From the NCBI RefSeq assembly GCF_900115265.1, contig NZ_FOVU01000008.1, forward strand, positions 265,999 to 329,998: a stretch of 64,000 bases of DNA. The letters run 5' to 3'. The translations under genes were made by a program, and so were the position numbers. The stretch is from Bradyrhizobium sp. Ghvi (GTDB lineage: Bacteria > Pseudomonadota > Alphaproteobacteria > Rhizobiales > Xanthobacteraceae). The notes under the pieces were generated by a model. It did not search any database and was not told where the DNA came from. It saw only the letters and a program-made list of their open reading frames with translations. Positions 34,743-43,767 of the stretch are shown piece after piece (positions within the stretch are counted from its first letter, which is position 1; the number at the start of each line of letters is the position of its first letter).

Positions 34743-34801
34743 ATCACCGAAAATGCCGTCTATGAAGAAAGCGGCCGCCGCCGGGAAATGGGAGGCAGAA
34801 A

Positions 34802-34966
34802 TTACTTCAAGGAGGCGCTAATCGAACCGAACTTTTCGTTCATCGTGGTGCCCAGGCTGTTCACCACGGTGATGATCGCCAGAGCGATACCGGCCGCGAT
34901 CAGGCCGTATTCGATCGCAGTCGCACCAGACTCATCGGACCAAAACTTCGAAACCATGCGCTTCAA
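34802..34966 (-). CDS. Flp family type IVb pilin, probable TTG start
   Basis: Small pilin of 54 residues. The signature SGATAIEYGLIAAGIALAII with Glu-5/Tyr-6 after the expected prepilin peptidase cut (Gly/Ala) is diagnostic for Flp pilins of the Tad system. The mature chain is about 42 residues ending MNEKFGSISASLK. A TTG at 34966 gives the normal length (M-KRMVSKFWSDESG) and has GGAGG six bases upstream; the ATG at 34957 would shorten the leader to nine residues before the ESG. No tad or cpa assembly genes are in the window, so it depends on machinery coded elsewhere. Confidence 0.85.
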   Translation of the reverse strand: MKRMVSKFWSDESGATAIEYGLIAAGIALAIITVVNSLGTTMNEKFGSISASLK

Positions 34967-35122
34967 GACTCGCCTCCATCTCCATTCAAGGGTGTGCCGG
35001 TTGGCTCCAACACCCGAAAATGTACGGGCAGACAGCCTACAATCGAGTTAAACTGGGAACCGCAACTTATATGGAAAATTGGGAGCAAAAGTTCCCAAAA
35101 TTGAGCCCAACGGACCCTTATA

Positions 35123-36010
35123 ATGCAGCCTTCCCCCACCCATCGCGCCAGCTTTTCGATCGGCACTGAAGCCGCAGCCAAGCGCGTTGTCGACGTGTTG
35201 ACCGAGATCTTTTTCGAGGGCGATGCCGCAGTCGCCGCCTTCGAGCGGCCGGATGGGCAATGGGATGTCACGCTGCATTTTGCCGATGCGCCGGATCAGG
35301 CACTACTGCGCGAACTCGTTGGAAATTCAGCGGGAAGTGATGTGGCGGCCAAGCTTGCCTTCGACACGGTCGAGGCCAAGGACTGGGTCAAGGCGAGCCT
35401 GGAGGACCTCGTCCCGGTGCCGGCAGGACGCTTCGTCGTCCATGGCAGCCACGACCGCGACCGCGTGCCGCCCAACAAGCTCGCCATCGAGATCGAAGCG
35501 GCGCTCGCCTTCGGAACCGGACATCACGGCACCACACGTGGCTGTTTACTTTTGCTTGACCATGTCTTGAAACACGGGCGGCCGAAGCGCGTGCTCGATC
35601 TCGGCACCGGAACCGGTGTGCTGGGCATCGCCGCCGCCAAGGCGCTGCATCGCGCCGTGCTGGCCTCCGACATCGATCCGCCTTCGGTGCGTGTCGCGGC
35701 TGAGAACGCGGCCTTGAACGAAGCTGGCCATCTTGTGCGGGTGATCCGCGCCACCGGCTTCGCCGCGCCGGATTTTGCCAAAAGCGGCCCGTTCGACCTG
35801 GTGCTCGCCAACATCCTCGCCAATCCGCTGCGGCAATTGGCAGGACCGATGACCAGGCATCTCGCGCCCGGCGCTCGCGTCATCCTCTCCGGCCTGTTGA
35901 CCCACCAGGCTCCAGCCGTCATCGCCGCTTACCGTGCGCGCGGCCTCGTGCCGCTTCGGCATCTGCGGATCGAGGGCTGGAGCAGCCTGTTATTGCGGAA
36001 ACTCCCGTAG
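35123..36010 (+). CDS. prmA: Ribosomal protein L11 methyltransferase
   Basis: SAM-dependent enzyme of 295 residues that trimethylates lysines and the N-terminus of ribosomal protein L11. The C-terminal Rossmann-like catalytic domain shows GTGHHGTTRGCLLLLDH, motif I VLDLGTGTGVLGIAAAKALH, the acidic residue in ASDIDPPSV, and LVLANILANPLRQLA, the family's NILANPL motif. The N-terminal 100 residues form the substrate domain. It stands alone, transcribed from a region shared with the divergent pilin gene. The non-essential enzyme is widely conserved. Confidence 0.9.
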   Translation: MQPSPTHRASFSIGTEAAAKRVVDVLTEIFFEGDAAVAAFERPDGQWDVTLHFADAPDQALLRELVGNSAGSDVAAKLAFDTVEAKDWVKASLEDLVPVPAGRFVVHGSHDRDRVPPNKLAIEIEAALAFGTGHHGTTRGCLLLLDHVLKHGRPKRVLDLGTGTGVLGIAAAKALHRAVLASDIDPPSVRVAAENAALNEAGHLVRVIRATGFAAPDFAKSGPFDLVLANILANPLRQLAGPMTRHLAPGARVILSGLLTHQAPAVIAAYRARGLVPLRHLRIEGWSSLLLRKLP

Positions 36011-36014
36011 ACCG

Positions 36015-36197
36015 TCACTCCGCCGCCGGCTTATCCTCCCGCCGCATCGCTTGTTCACCCTGCAACGCGCGCCTGGCACGACGCTCGGCGACGCGTTCGA
36101 TCATGTGGCGGATGAGGCCGCGCGGCTTCTTCGGTGTCGTTGCGGCCGGAGCGCGGCGCGCCGGCGGCGAAATCTTCTCAAAGGTGAACGCTGGCAT
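36015..36197 (-). CDS. Hypothetical basic protein, 60 residues
   Basis: I do not recognise the family. The protein starts MPAFTFEKISPPARRAPA and is strongly basic and Arg/Pro/Ala-rich (AATTPKKPRGLIRHMIERVAERRARRAL), ending GEQAMRREDKPAAE. It has no signal peptide. The start at 36197 has GGGGA seven bases upstream; the longer frame to 36215 has none. It is convergent with prmA with a four-base gap, so the ends of the two genes nearly touch. Composition suggests a nucleic-acid- or ribosome-associated small protein, but this is only a guess. Confidence 0.5.
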   Translation of the reverse strand: MPAFTFEKISPPARRAPAATTPKKPRGLIRHMIERVAERRARRALQGEQAMRREDKPAAE

Positions 36198-36382
36198 CGT
36201 GTGTCCCCTCGCCATTGAGACGAACCACTTGCTCGAATTTCCCTGTTATCAGGACGAAGCGCAACTGCCGCATCCACTACTCCACTCAATTCGAATGGAA
36301 CATTTTCAAGCACAGTCCATGCCAGATGAGACGGCAATTGCGTCTACATTGCGGACTGATCTCCATGATCCTAAACTGAGGC

Positions 36383-38212
36383 ATGTTCGAAGCACACTTC
36401 CAGACATTCGAGGAGCCCGAGGCCGGCGTCGCATTGACGGCGCGCCTGGCTGCGCTCCGTGAAGAACTCACCCGCCGCAAATTGACCGGCTTCGTCGTTC
36501 CACGTGCCGACCAGCAACAGAATGAATATGTGGCGCCCTCCGAAGAGCGGCTCGCCTGGCTGACCGGCTTCACCGGTTCGGCCGGGCTTGCCGTCGTGCT
36601 GGCCCAGGAAGCCGCATTGTTCGTCGACGGCCGCTACACGATCCAGGCGGCCAAGCAGATCGATGCCAGGGCGTGGGCGGTGGAATCGCTGATTGATCCG
36701 CCACCGGAGAGCTGGGTCTCGGCGCATCTCAAGTCCGGCGATCGCCTAGGATTTGATCCGTGGCTGCACACTTTTGCAGCAGCCGAACGACTCTCTGCCG
36801 CCTGCGCCAAGGTTGGCGCCGAGCTGGTGGCCGTCGAGAGCAATCCAATCGATGCGATCTGGCAGGACCGGCCGCAGCCGCCGGTCGCGCCCATCGCGAT
36901 CCATGGCCTGCAATATGCCGGCGTCGCCGAGGCCGAGAAGGTGGCGCAGATCAAGGCCGAGATCGAGAAACTAGGCGCCGATGCACTGGTGCTTTCCGAC
37001 AGCCATGCAGTCGCCTGGACCTTCAACATCCGCGGCGCCGACGTCGCACATACGCCGCTGCCGCTGTCCTACGCGCTGGTGCCCAAGGTCGGGCGGCCCA
37101 CTGTTTTCATCGACCAGCGCAAGCTCTCGAACCTGACGCGCGATCATATCGAGCAGTCGGCCGATGTGCGCGAGCCCGATGCTCTGACGCCGACGCTGAT
37201 GGCGCTCGCCAGCAGCGGCGCCGCAATTGCGCTCGACAATGCCACCGCAGCCGACGCCCTGAGCCGGCTGATCGCGGGCGGCGGTGGCAAGCCTTTGCGC
37301 GGCAGCGATCCGATCGCGCTGTTGAAGGCCGTCAAGAACGCGACCGAGATCAAGGGCACTCAGACAGCTCACCGCCGCGACGCAATCGCACTGGCGCGCT
37401 TCCTCGCCTACATCGATCGCGAGGCGGCAAGCGGCAAGCTGACGGAGATCGACGCCGTGGAAGCGCTGGAAACGTTCCGCCGCGACACCGGTGCGCTGAA
37501 GGACGTGTCGTTCCCGACCATCTCAGGCACCGGCCCCAACGGCGCCATCGTGCATTACCGCGTCACCCGCAAGAGCAACCGGCGGATCGTGCCCGGGGAT
37601 CTCCTGCTGATCGATTCCGGCGCACAATATGAAGACGGCACCACCGACGTCACGCGCACCATGGCGATCGGCGAGCCGACGGAGGAGATGCGCGACCGCT
37701 TCACCCGCGTCCTGCGCGGCCATATCGCGATCGCGCGCGCCGTCTTCCCCGACGGCACCACCGGCGCGCAGCTCGACACGCTGGCGCGGCAATATCTGTG
37801 GGCTGCCGGCGTCGATTTCGAGCATGGCACCGGCCACGGCGTCGGCAGCTATTTGTCGGTGCACGAAGGACCGGCACGGATCTCAAAACTCGGTACTACG
37901 CCGCTGAAGCGCGGCATGATCCTCTCCAACGAGCCCGGCTATTACAAGACCGACGGTTTCGGTATCCGCATCGAGAACCTCGAGCTGGTGGTCGAAGCCA
38001 GTATCAAGGGCGCCGAAAAATCGATGAACGCGTTCGAGACGCTGACGCTTGCGCCGATCGACCGCCGGCTGATCGCGACCTCGATGCTGAGCAAGGAGGA
38101 ACTCGCCTGGCTCAATGCCTACCACGCGCGTGTCCGCACCGAAGTGGGACCGGCGCTGGATGAGGCGACGAAGGCGTGGCTCGAGCAGGCTACGGCGGAG
38201 TTGACGGTCTAA
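36383..38212 (+). CDS. M24 family aminopeptidase P (Xaa-Pro aminopeptidase)
   Basis: Metallopeptidase of 609 residues that removes N-terminal residues before proline. The three-domain layout of long (eukaryote-like) aminopeptidase P is visible: two creatinase-N domains (about 15-160 and 165-320) and the pita-bread catalytic domain (about 325-540). Metal ligands are in LLIDSGAQYEDGTTDVTRT (two Asp, about 408-425), GTGHGVGSY (His, about 484), SNEPGYY (Glu, about 516) and IRIENL (Glu, about 531). A C-terminal extension of about 60 residues follows. Likely a cytosolic dimer using Mn2+. Confidence 0.9.
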   Translation: MFEAHFQTFEEPEAGVALTARLAALREELTRRKLTGFVVPRADQQQNEYVAPSEERLAWLTGFTGSAGLAVVLAQEAALFVDGRYTIQAAKQIDARAWAVESLIDPPPESWVSAHLKSGDRLGFDPWLHTFAAAERLSAACAKVGAELVAVESNPIDAIWQDRPQPPVAPIAIHGLQYAGVAEAEKVAQIKAEIEKLGADALVLSDSHAVAWTFNIRGADVAHTPLPLSYALVPKVGRPTVFIDQRKLSNLTRDHIEQSADVREPDALTPTLMALASSGAAIALDNATAADALSRLIAGGGGKPLRGSDPIALLKAVKNATEIKGTQTAHRRDAIALARFLAYIDREAASGKLTEIDAVEALETFRRDTGALKDVSFPTISGTGPNGAIVHYRVTRKSNRRIVPGDLLLIDSGAQYEDGTTDVTRTMAIGEPTEEMRDRFTRVLRGHIAIARAVFPDGTTGAQLDTLARQYLWAAGVDFEHGTGHGVGSYLSVHEGPARISKLGTTPLKRGMILSNEPGYYKTDGFGIRIENLELVVEASIKGAEKSMNAFETLTLAPIDRRLIATSMLSKEELAWLNAYHARVRTEVGPALDEATKAWLEQATAELTV

Positions 38213-38265
38213 ATCGGTCACAAGACTGCTGCGCCTTGACGCCGCGTGCATAGCCGTATTCCGAA

Positions 38266-39588
38266 ATGGCCATATTCGCTCGCGATGCGATGCGGCTAGT
38301 GTCCGGCATGCACGGCATGATCAGCAGGCCGCCGGAAGCGGCGACGAAGAGCATCGCAACCTCGCGCGTGGTGTTGCTGCTGCTGGTCGTCATGACCGGG
38401 ATCGCGCCGATCTCGCTCTACATCCTGGTCCCGGCGCTGCCCGTGCTGGCGACGACATTCGGCCGGGACATCTCCATCGCGCAGATGACGGTGTCGCTCT
38501 ACATGGTCGGCATCGCGCTATCGCAGCTCATCATGGGACCGCTGTCGGACAAGCTCGGCCGGCGCCCGGTGCTGCTTGGCGGCCTTGCCTTGATGGTCGC
38601 AGCGAGCGTCGCCTGCATCTTCGCCGAGACGCTGCCACAGCTGATCGCCGCACGTTTCTTCCAGGCGCTCGGCGGCGCCTCAGGCATGGTGATCAGCCGC
38701 GCCATCATCCGCGACATCTACGAGCGCGACCGCGTCGCCTCGATGATCAGCCTCGTGGTCGCGGCCCTGATGATCGGCCAGATGGTCTCGCCGCTCACCG
38801 GCGGCTTGATCGAGACGGCGTTCGGTTGGCGTGCGATCTTCTACGCCGTCACGGCCGGCGCGGTTGCGGTCGCCGTCGGCATCGCGATCGCGTTGCCGGA
38901 GACGCGTCGCGACCGCGCCGTCGGCAGCGGCGGCTTTCGCAACGACTTCGGCACCCTGATCAAGAGCCGCGCCTTCATCGGCTACGTGATGTGCCAGGTC
39001 CTGGCGTCCCAGATCATCTTCACCTTCGCCGGCGGCGGCCCGTACGTCGTCGTAACGCAGATGGGCCGCAGCAGTGCCGAATACGGCGCCTGGTTCGCCA
39101 CGACCGGCTTTGCGTATCTGGTCGGCAACCTGCTCTGCGTGCGCTTTGCGCCGCGGCATTCGCTGGCGAAACTGATCTGGTTCGGGCTCGCCTTGCAGCT
39201 CTGCGGCAGCCTGTTGAACCTGGTCTGGAGCTTGAACGGCTGGAACGAAGCTCCAGGCTGGCTGTTCGGCACGCAGATGATCGTGATGGTCGGCAATGCC
39301 TTCGTGATGGCGAATTCCGCGGCCGGCGCCATCAGCATCCGCCCCGAAGCCGCCGGCACCGCCTCGGGCGCGATGGGCTTCCTTCAACAGGGCATCGGCG
39401 CGCTGATGTCGCAATTCGGCGCCTATCTCGGCGGCCACTCGGCTACTACGCTGCCGCTCACCTCGGCCATCCTCGCCATCTCGCTGCTCTGCGCGTGCAT
39501 GATGATCTTCGTGGTGCCTCGGCGGGAGATGGTGGTGAGCGAGGCACTGATCGAGCAGGCGGAAGAGGAAGAGACAGGGATGATGTGA
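38266..39588 (+). CDS. MFS multidrug efflux transporter, Bcr/CflA family
   Basis: Inner-membrane drug/H+ antiporter of 440 residues with 12 hydrophobic segments. The DHA1 signature motif A appears as GPLSDKLGRRPVLLGGLALMV, and motif C as RAIIRDIYERDRVASMISLVVAALMIGQMVSPLTGGLIET, both typical of Bcr/CflA pumps. The start may be at 38266 or at a later ATG (38308, MHGMISRPPEA) because no ribosome site is clear. Substrates are not predictable. It is followed by a P1 element and converges on ligA. Confidence 0.88.
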   Translation: MAIFARDAMRLVSGMHGMISRPPEAATKSIATSRVVLLLLVVMTGIAPISLYILVPALPVLATTFGRDISIAQMTVSLYMVGIALSQLIMGPLSDKLGRRPVLLGGLALMVAASVACIFAETLPQLIAARFFQALGGASGMVISRAIIRDIYERDRVASMISLVVAALMIGQMVSPLTGGLIETAFGWRAIFYAVTAGAVAVAVGIAIALPETRRDRAVGSGGFRNDFGTLIKSRAFIGYVMCQVLASQIIFTFAGGGPYVVVTQMGRSSAEYGAWFATTGFAYLVGNLLCVRFAPRHSLAKLIWFGLALQLCGSLLNLVWSLNGWNEAPGWLFGTQMIVMVGNAFVMANSAAGAISIRPEAAGTASGAMGFLQQGIGALMSQFGAYLGGHSATTLPLTSAILAISLLCACMMIFVVPRREMVVSEALIEQAEEEETGMM

Positions 39589-39591
39589 CGC

Positions 39592-39749
39592 TTCCCCTCT
39601 CCCCTTGCGCGAGAGGGTGGCTCGCCGCAAAGCGGCGAGACGGGTGAGGGGTTTCTCTCCGCGAATGAATCTCTCGCAGTTGCATCCGCGGAGAGAAACC
39701 CCTCATCCGACGCTTCGCGCCACCTTCTCCCACAAGGGGAGAAGGAAGA
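39592..39749. repeat. Large composite P1-type palindrome between convergent genes
   Basis: About 158 bases. Outer arms are CCCCTCTCCCCTTGCGCGAGAG and GCCACCTTCTCCCACAAGGGGAG; a middle dyad is GAGGGGTTTCTCTCCGCG / CGCGGAGAGAAACCCCTC around a loop. The CTCTCCCC core and GAGAGGG repeat those at 6010 and 9982. It fills the whole space between the MFS pump gene and the end of ligA. Confidence 0.75.
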
Positions 39750-39755
39750 AGAAGC

Positions 39756-41903
39756 TCACTCCCCGATCAGCTTCAACCACTCGTCCTCGGTCAACACCTT
39801 GACGCCGTGCTTGTTGGCGTCCGCGAGCTTCGAACCCGCGCCGGGACCGGCGACGACGAGATCGGTCTTCTTCGACACCGAGCCGGAGACCTTGGCGCCC
39901 AACCGCTCCGCGGTCGCCTTGGCCTCGTCGCGCGTCATCTTCTCCAGCGAGCCCGTGAACACCACGGTCTTACCGGCGACCGCCGAGTTGCTCTTCGGCT
40001 TCTCGGCGTCGACGATCTCGACCTCCCTGGTCAGCCGCTCGACAATGCCGCGGTTGTGGCTCTCGCCGAAATAATCGGCGATGCTCTTGATCACGGTGTC
40101 ACCGATCTGGTCGAGCGCGTCCATCTCCGCCATCGCCTCCTCGTCGCCGTTGGCGACCTTGAGGCAGGCCTCGTGGAAGGCGTCCCAGGAGCCGTAGCCG
40201 CGCGCCAGCGCCAGGGCGGTGGTCTCGCCGACATGGCGCATGCCTAGGGCATAGACGAAGCGCTCCAGCGCGATTTTGCGCCGGCTCTCGATGGCGCCGA
40301 ACAGATTGCGTACCGAGGTCGCGCCGTAGCCCTCGATGTCCTCGAGCTTGAGCTTCGCGTTGCGCTTCTCCAGCGTGAAGATGTCGGCGGGCTCCCTCAC
40401 CCAACCTTCATCGAAGAAATACTGGAGCTGCTTCTCGCCGAGGCCGTCGATGTCGAAGGCGCGGCGCGACACGAACAGCTTGAGGTGCTCGATCTTCTGA
40501 TAGGGGCAGGCGAACTCGCCGGTGCAGCGGGCACGCGAGCCCTCTTCGCCCGTCGCGGTCTCCTCGCGCGTGACGTCGGTGTGCAGCGGGCACGGGCATT
40601 TCTTCGGGAAGTGGAATTCCTTGGCGCTATTCGGCCGCTTGTCGAGCACGACATCGACGACCTGCGGTATGACGTCGCCGGCGCGCTGAATCACGACCGT
40701 GTCGCCGATCCTGATGTCGCGCCCCTCGCGGAGCACCTCGCCCTTGTTACCGATGCCCTTGATGTAGTCCTCGTTGTGCAGCGTGACGTTCTGCACGATC
40801 ACGCCGCCGACGCCGACCGGCTCGAGCTTGCCGACCGGCGTGAACGAGCCGGTGCGGCCGACCTGGATCTCGATGTCGCGGAGCACCGTCATGGCGCGTT
40901 CGGCCGGGAATTTGTGCGCGATGCCCCAGCGCGGCGTGCGCGAGACGAAGCCGAGCCGCTCCTGCCAGTCGACGCGGTCGACCTTGTAGACGACGCCGTC
41001 GATGTCGTAATCGAGCTTCGCGCGCTGCTCCTCGATCGAATGATGGAAGGCGAGCAGCTCCTCGACGGAGTGACAGAGTTTCGTCAGTGGATTGGTCTTG
41101 AAGCCGCAGCGCTCGAACCAGTGGATCATGCTGCTCTGCGTGCCCTCCGGCATCGCGCTCATCTCGCCCCAGGCGTAGGCGAAGAAACCCAGCGGACGCG
41201 AGGCGGTGATGGTCGGATCCTTCTGCCGCAACGAGCCTGCGGCGGAGTTGCGCGGATTGGCGAAGATGGTGCTGCCTTCCGCCTTCTGCCGCTCGTTGAG
41301 CGCGAGGAAGGCTTTCTTGGTCATGTAGACCTCGCCGCGCACCTCGCAGATGTCGGGGATGTTGCGCCCCTTCAGCTTCTGCGGCACGTCTTCGAGCGTA
41401 CGGATATTGGCGGTGACGTCCTCGCCCTCCGCCCCATCGCCACGCGTCGCCGCGGTGACCAACTCTCCGCCCTCATAGCGCAGCGACATCGAAAGGCCGT
41501 CGATCTTCGGCTCGGCGGAGAAATTGACCTTGTCGTCGTCGAGCTTCAGGAAGCGAACGATACGGCCGACGAAGTCGCGCACGTCCTCCTCGGCAAAGGC
41601 ATTGTCGAGCGACAGCATCGGCACGGCGTGCCGCACCTTCCTGAAGCGGCCCGACGGCGCCGCGCCGACCTTCTGCGACGGCGAATCCCCGCTGACAAAT
41701 TCAGGAAAGCGCTTTTCGATCGCGTTGAAACGCTGACGCAGCGCGTCGTACTCGGCGTCGGTGACGGTAGGCGCATCTTCCTGATAGTAGCGCCTGTCGT
41801 GCTCTTCGAGCTCGAGTGCGAGCCTGATGTGCTCGACCTTGGCCTGCGCCTTGGTAAGGTCGGCGACGTCACGAAGTGGTCTTGATTTTGCTGCTCTGGC
41901 CAT
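39756..41903 (-). CDS. ligA: NAD-dependent DNA ligase
   Basis: Essential ligase of about 715 residues that joins Okazaki fragments and repairs nicks. The adenylation domain (about 60-325) contains KIDG (Lys near residue 131) and RGDGAEGEDVT; residues 325-410 are the OB fold. A zinc-finger-like region (about 434-470) reads KCPCPLHTDVTREETATGEEGSRARCTGEFACPYQ, then helix-hairpin-helix repeats and a C-terminal BRCT domain (about 640-715). The zinc region has C-P-C rather than CxxC spacing. The start at 41903 is preferred over a longer frame to 42224, whose extra residues come from a palindromic element. It is last in the dcw cluster. Confidence 0.95.
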   Translation of the reverse strand: MARAAKSRPLRDVADLTKAQAKVEHIRLALELEEHDRRYYQEDAPTVTDAEYDALRQRFNAIEKRFPEFVSGDSPSQKVGAAPSGRFRKVRHAVPMLSLDNAFAEEDVRDFVGRIVRFLKLDDDKVNFSAEPKIDGLSMSLRYEGGELVTAATRGDGAEGEDVTANIRTLEDVPQKLKGRNIPDICEVRGEVYMTKKAFLALNERQKAEGSTIFANPRNSAAGSLRQKDPTITASRPLGFFAYAWGEMSAMPEGTQSSMIHWFERCGFKTNPLTKLCHSVEELLAFHHSIEEQRAKLDYDIDGVVYKVDRVDWQERLGFVSRTPRWGIAHKFPAERAMTVLRDIEIQVGRTGSFTPVGKLEPVGVGGVIVQNVTLHNEDYIKGIGNKGEVLREGRDIRIGDTVVIQRAGDVIPQVVDVVLDKRPNSAKEFHFPKKCPCPLHTDVTREETATGEEGSRARCTGEFACPYQKIEHLKLFVSRRAFDIDGLGEKQLQYFFDEGWVREPADIFTLEKRNAKLKLEDIEGYGATSVRNLFGAIESRRKIALERFVYALGMRHVGETTALALARGYGSWDAFHEACLKVANGDEEAMAEMDALDQIGDTVIKSIADYFGESHNRGIVERLTREVEIVDAEKPKSNSAVAGKTVVFTGSLEKMTRDEAKATAERLGAKVSGSVSKKTDLVVAGPGAGSKLADANKHGVKVLTEDEWLKLIGE

Positions 41904-41953
41904 GGTGCTTGGATACGACGGAGCGGGTGGCACGGTAAAGGCGTGTGGGAATC

Positions 41954-42070
41954 TCGTGCCCCGGACGCAGTGCAACGCCCCCGGCGATGCGAAGCATCGT
42001 CCGGTGCGGTGCGCTGCAGAGCCGGGGAGTTCTGGGTCTCGGCTCGCGCCGCGCGCGTCCGGGACACGAA
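41954..42070. repeat. P3-type palindromic element between recN and ligA
   Basis: Begins TCGTGCCCCGGACGCAG and ends CGCGTCCGGGACACGA, inverted complements apart from one mismatch. Its inner CGGCGATGCGAAGCATCG core is shared with the element at 56821, including long identical runs. It starts three bases from the recN stop codon. Confidence 0.8.
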
Positions 42071-42072
42071 GC

Positions 42073-43743
42073 CTAGCTCGCCGCCTTGAGCAGCCGGTCC
42101 GCGGCGGCCCGCGCCTCGGCCGTGATCTCGGCGCCGGCGAGCATGCGGGCGATTTCCTCGCGGCGGTGGTCGTCGGCAAGCGCATTGACGCGGGTGGCAA
42201 CGCGCTTGCCCTTGTCCAGCGCATCCTTGGAGATCAACAGATGCTGGTCGGCGCGGGCGGCCACCTGAGGGGCATGGGTCACGGCCATCACCTGGACCTT
42301 GCCGGCAAGCCGCCCCAGCCGGGCTCCGATGGCATCCGCGACCGCGCCGCCGACGCCGGTGTCGATTTCGTCGAAGACGAGCGTCGGCGCGGAGCCGCGG
42401 TCGGACAGCACGACCTTGAGCGCCAAGAGGAAGCGCGAAAGCTCACCGCCGGAGGCGACCTTCATCATCGGACCCGGCTTGGTGCCTGGATTAGTCTGCA
42501 CCCAGAATTCGACACGGTCGAAGCCTTGCGGGCCTGGCGCGGCCTCGTCCGATGTGACCTGGGTGATGAATTTGGCGCGCTCGAGCTTGAGCGGCGCGAG
42601 CTCGGCGTTGACGGCCTTGTTGAGCTTCTCCGCCGATTTCTGCCGCGCGGCAGAGAGCTTCTTCGCCGCTGCCGCATACCGCGCATCGGCCTCGATTGCA
42701 GCCTGCTCCAGCTTCTTCAAGCGCGACGCACCGGCATCGATCAGCACGACGTCGGCGGCGTATTTGGCGGCCAGTGCCGCCAGGCCATCGACCGGCGTCG
42801 AATATTTGCGCGAGGCGGCGCGCAGAGCGAACAGCCGCTCTTCGATGCGCTCGAGCTCGGCCGGGTCGAAATCGGTTGCGGCAAGCGCCGCCTGGAGATG
42901 CTGGTCGGCCTCCTCCAGCGCGTTGATGGCGACGTCGATCGCCTTCACGGCGGGCTCGACCAGCGCCGGCGAATTGACGCCGCGGCGCTCCAGCCGGCGC
43001 ACCGCGGCCGACAGCGCAGCGACCGGCGAATGATGGCCGCCGACGACCTCCTGCGCCTCCCGCAGATCGGAGGCGATCTTCTCGCCCTGCATCATGGTGG
43101 TGCGGCGATGGGCCAGCGAGGTCTCCTCGCCGTCCTTGGGCGCGAGCTGCTTGAGCTCGTCGGAGGCGTGGCGCAGATAATCAGCTTCACGCGCGGCGCG
43201 CTCCATGCCGGCGCGATGCTCTTCCAGCTCGGTATTGGCGGAGCGGCGCGCGTCCCAGAGTGCTTCGACAGCCGCGACATCCTTTTCGAGGCCGGCAAAG
43301 GCATCGAGCAGGCGGCGATGCGTGGCGGCATCGACCAGCGCGCGCTCGTCATGCTGGCCGTGGATCTCGACCAGTGCGGCGCCGACCGCCTTCAGCGTCT
43401 GCACGCTGATCGACTGGTCATTGATGAAGGCGCGGGTACGGCCGTCGGCGAGCTGGACACGGCGGAGGATCATCTCCCCGGTATCGTCGAGCCCGTTTTC
43501 GGCCAGGATTTTCGTCGCGGGGTGATTCTTCGGGATATCGAAGACGGCGGTGACCTGACCCTGCTCCGCGCCATGGCGCACGAGGCCCGCATCGCCGCGG
43601 CCGCCGAGCGCCAGCGCAAAAGCATCGAGCAGAATGGATTTGCCCGCACCGGTCTCGCCGGTCAAAACCGCAAGTCCGGTGGCGAATTCGATATCGAGCC
43701 GTTCGATCAGGACGATGTCACGGATCGACAGACGCGCCAGCAT
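42073..43743 (-). CDS. recN: DNA repair protein RecN
   Basis: SMC-like ATPase of 556 residues for double-strand-break repair. The Walker A motif ETGAGKSILLDA follows MLARLSIRDIVLIERLDIEF at residues 25-40; the middle 300 residues are coiled-coil; SGGELSRFLLALK is the ABC signature and LVFDEIDTGVGG the Walker B, with VTHAPQVAAR as the switch region. All elements are intact. It follows bamD by 24 bases and shares a leftward unit with ligA, interrupted by a P3 repeat. Confidence 0.95.
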   Translation of the reverse strand: MLARLSIRDIVLIERLDIEFATGLAVLTGETGAGKSILLDAFALALGGRGDAGLVRHGAEQGQVTAVFDIPKNHPATKILAENGLDDTGEMILRRVQLADGRTRAFINDQSISVQTLKAVGAALVEIHGQHDERALVDAATHRRLLDAFAGLEKDVAAVEALWDARRSANTELEEHRAGMERAAREADYLRHASDELKQLAPKDGEETSLAHRRTTMMQGEKIASDLREAQEVVGGHHSPVAALSAAVRRLERRGVNSPALVEPAVKAIDVAINALEEADQHLQAALAATDFDPAELERIEERLFALRAASRKYSTPVDGLAALAAKYAADVVLIDAGASRLKKLEQAAIEADARYAAAAKKLSAARQKSAEKLNKAVNAELAPLKLERAKFITQVTSDEAAPGPQGFDRVEFWVQTNPGTKPGPMMKVASGGELSRFLLALKVVLSDRGSAPTLVFDEIDTGVGGAVADAIGARLGRLAGKVQVMAVTHAPQVAARADQHLLISKDALDKGKRVATRVNALADDHRREEIARMLAGAEITAEARAAADRLLKAAS

Positions 43744-43767
43744 GGAACCAAATTTCCTAGCCGAGAC

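Noticed and set aside
41903..42224. A longer ligA start giving about 107 extra N-terminal residues
   Set aside because: The extra codons are read through a P3 palindromic element, and the family start matches the ATG at 41903.
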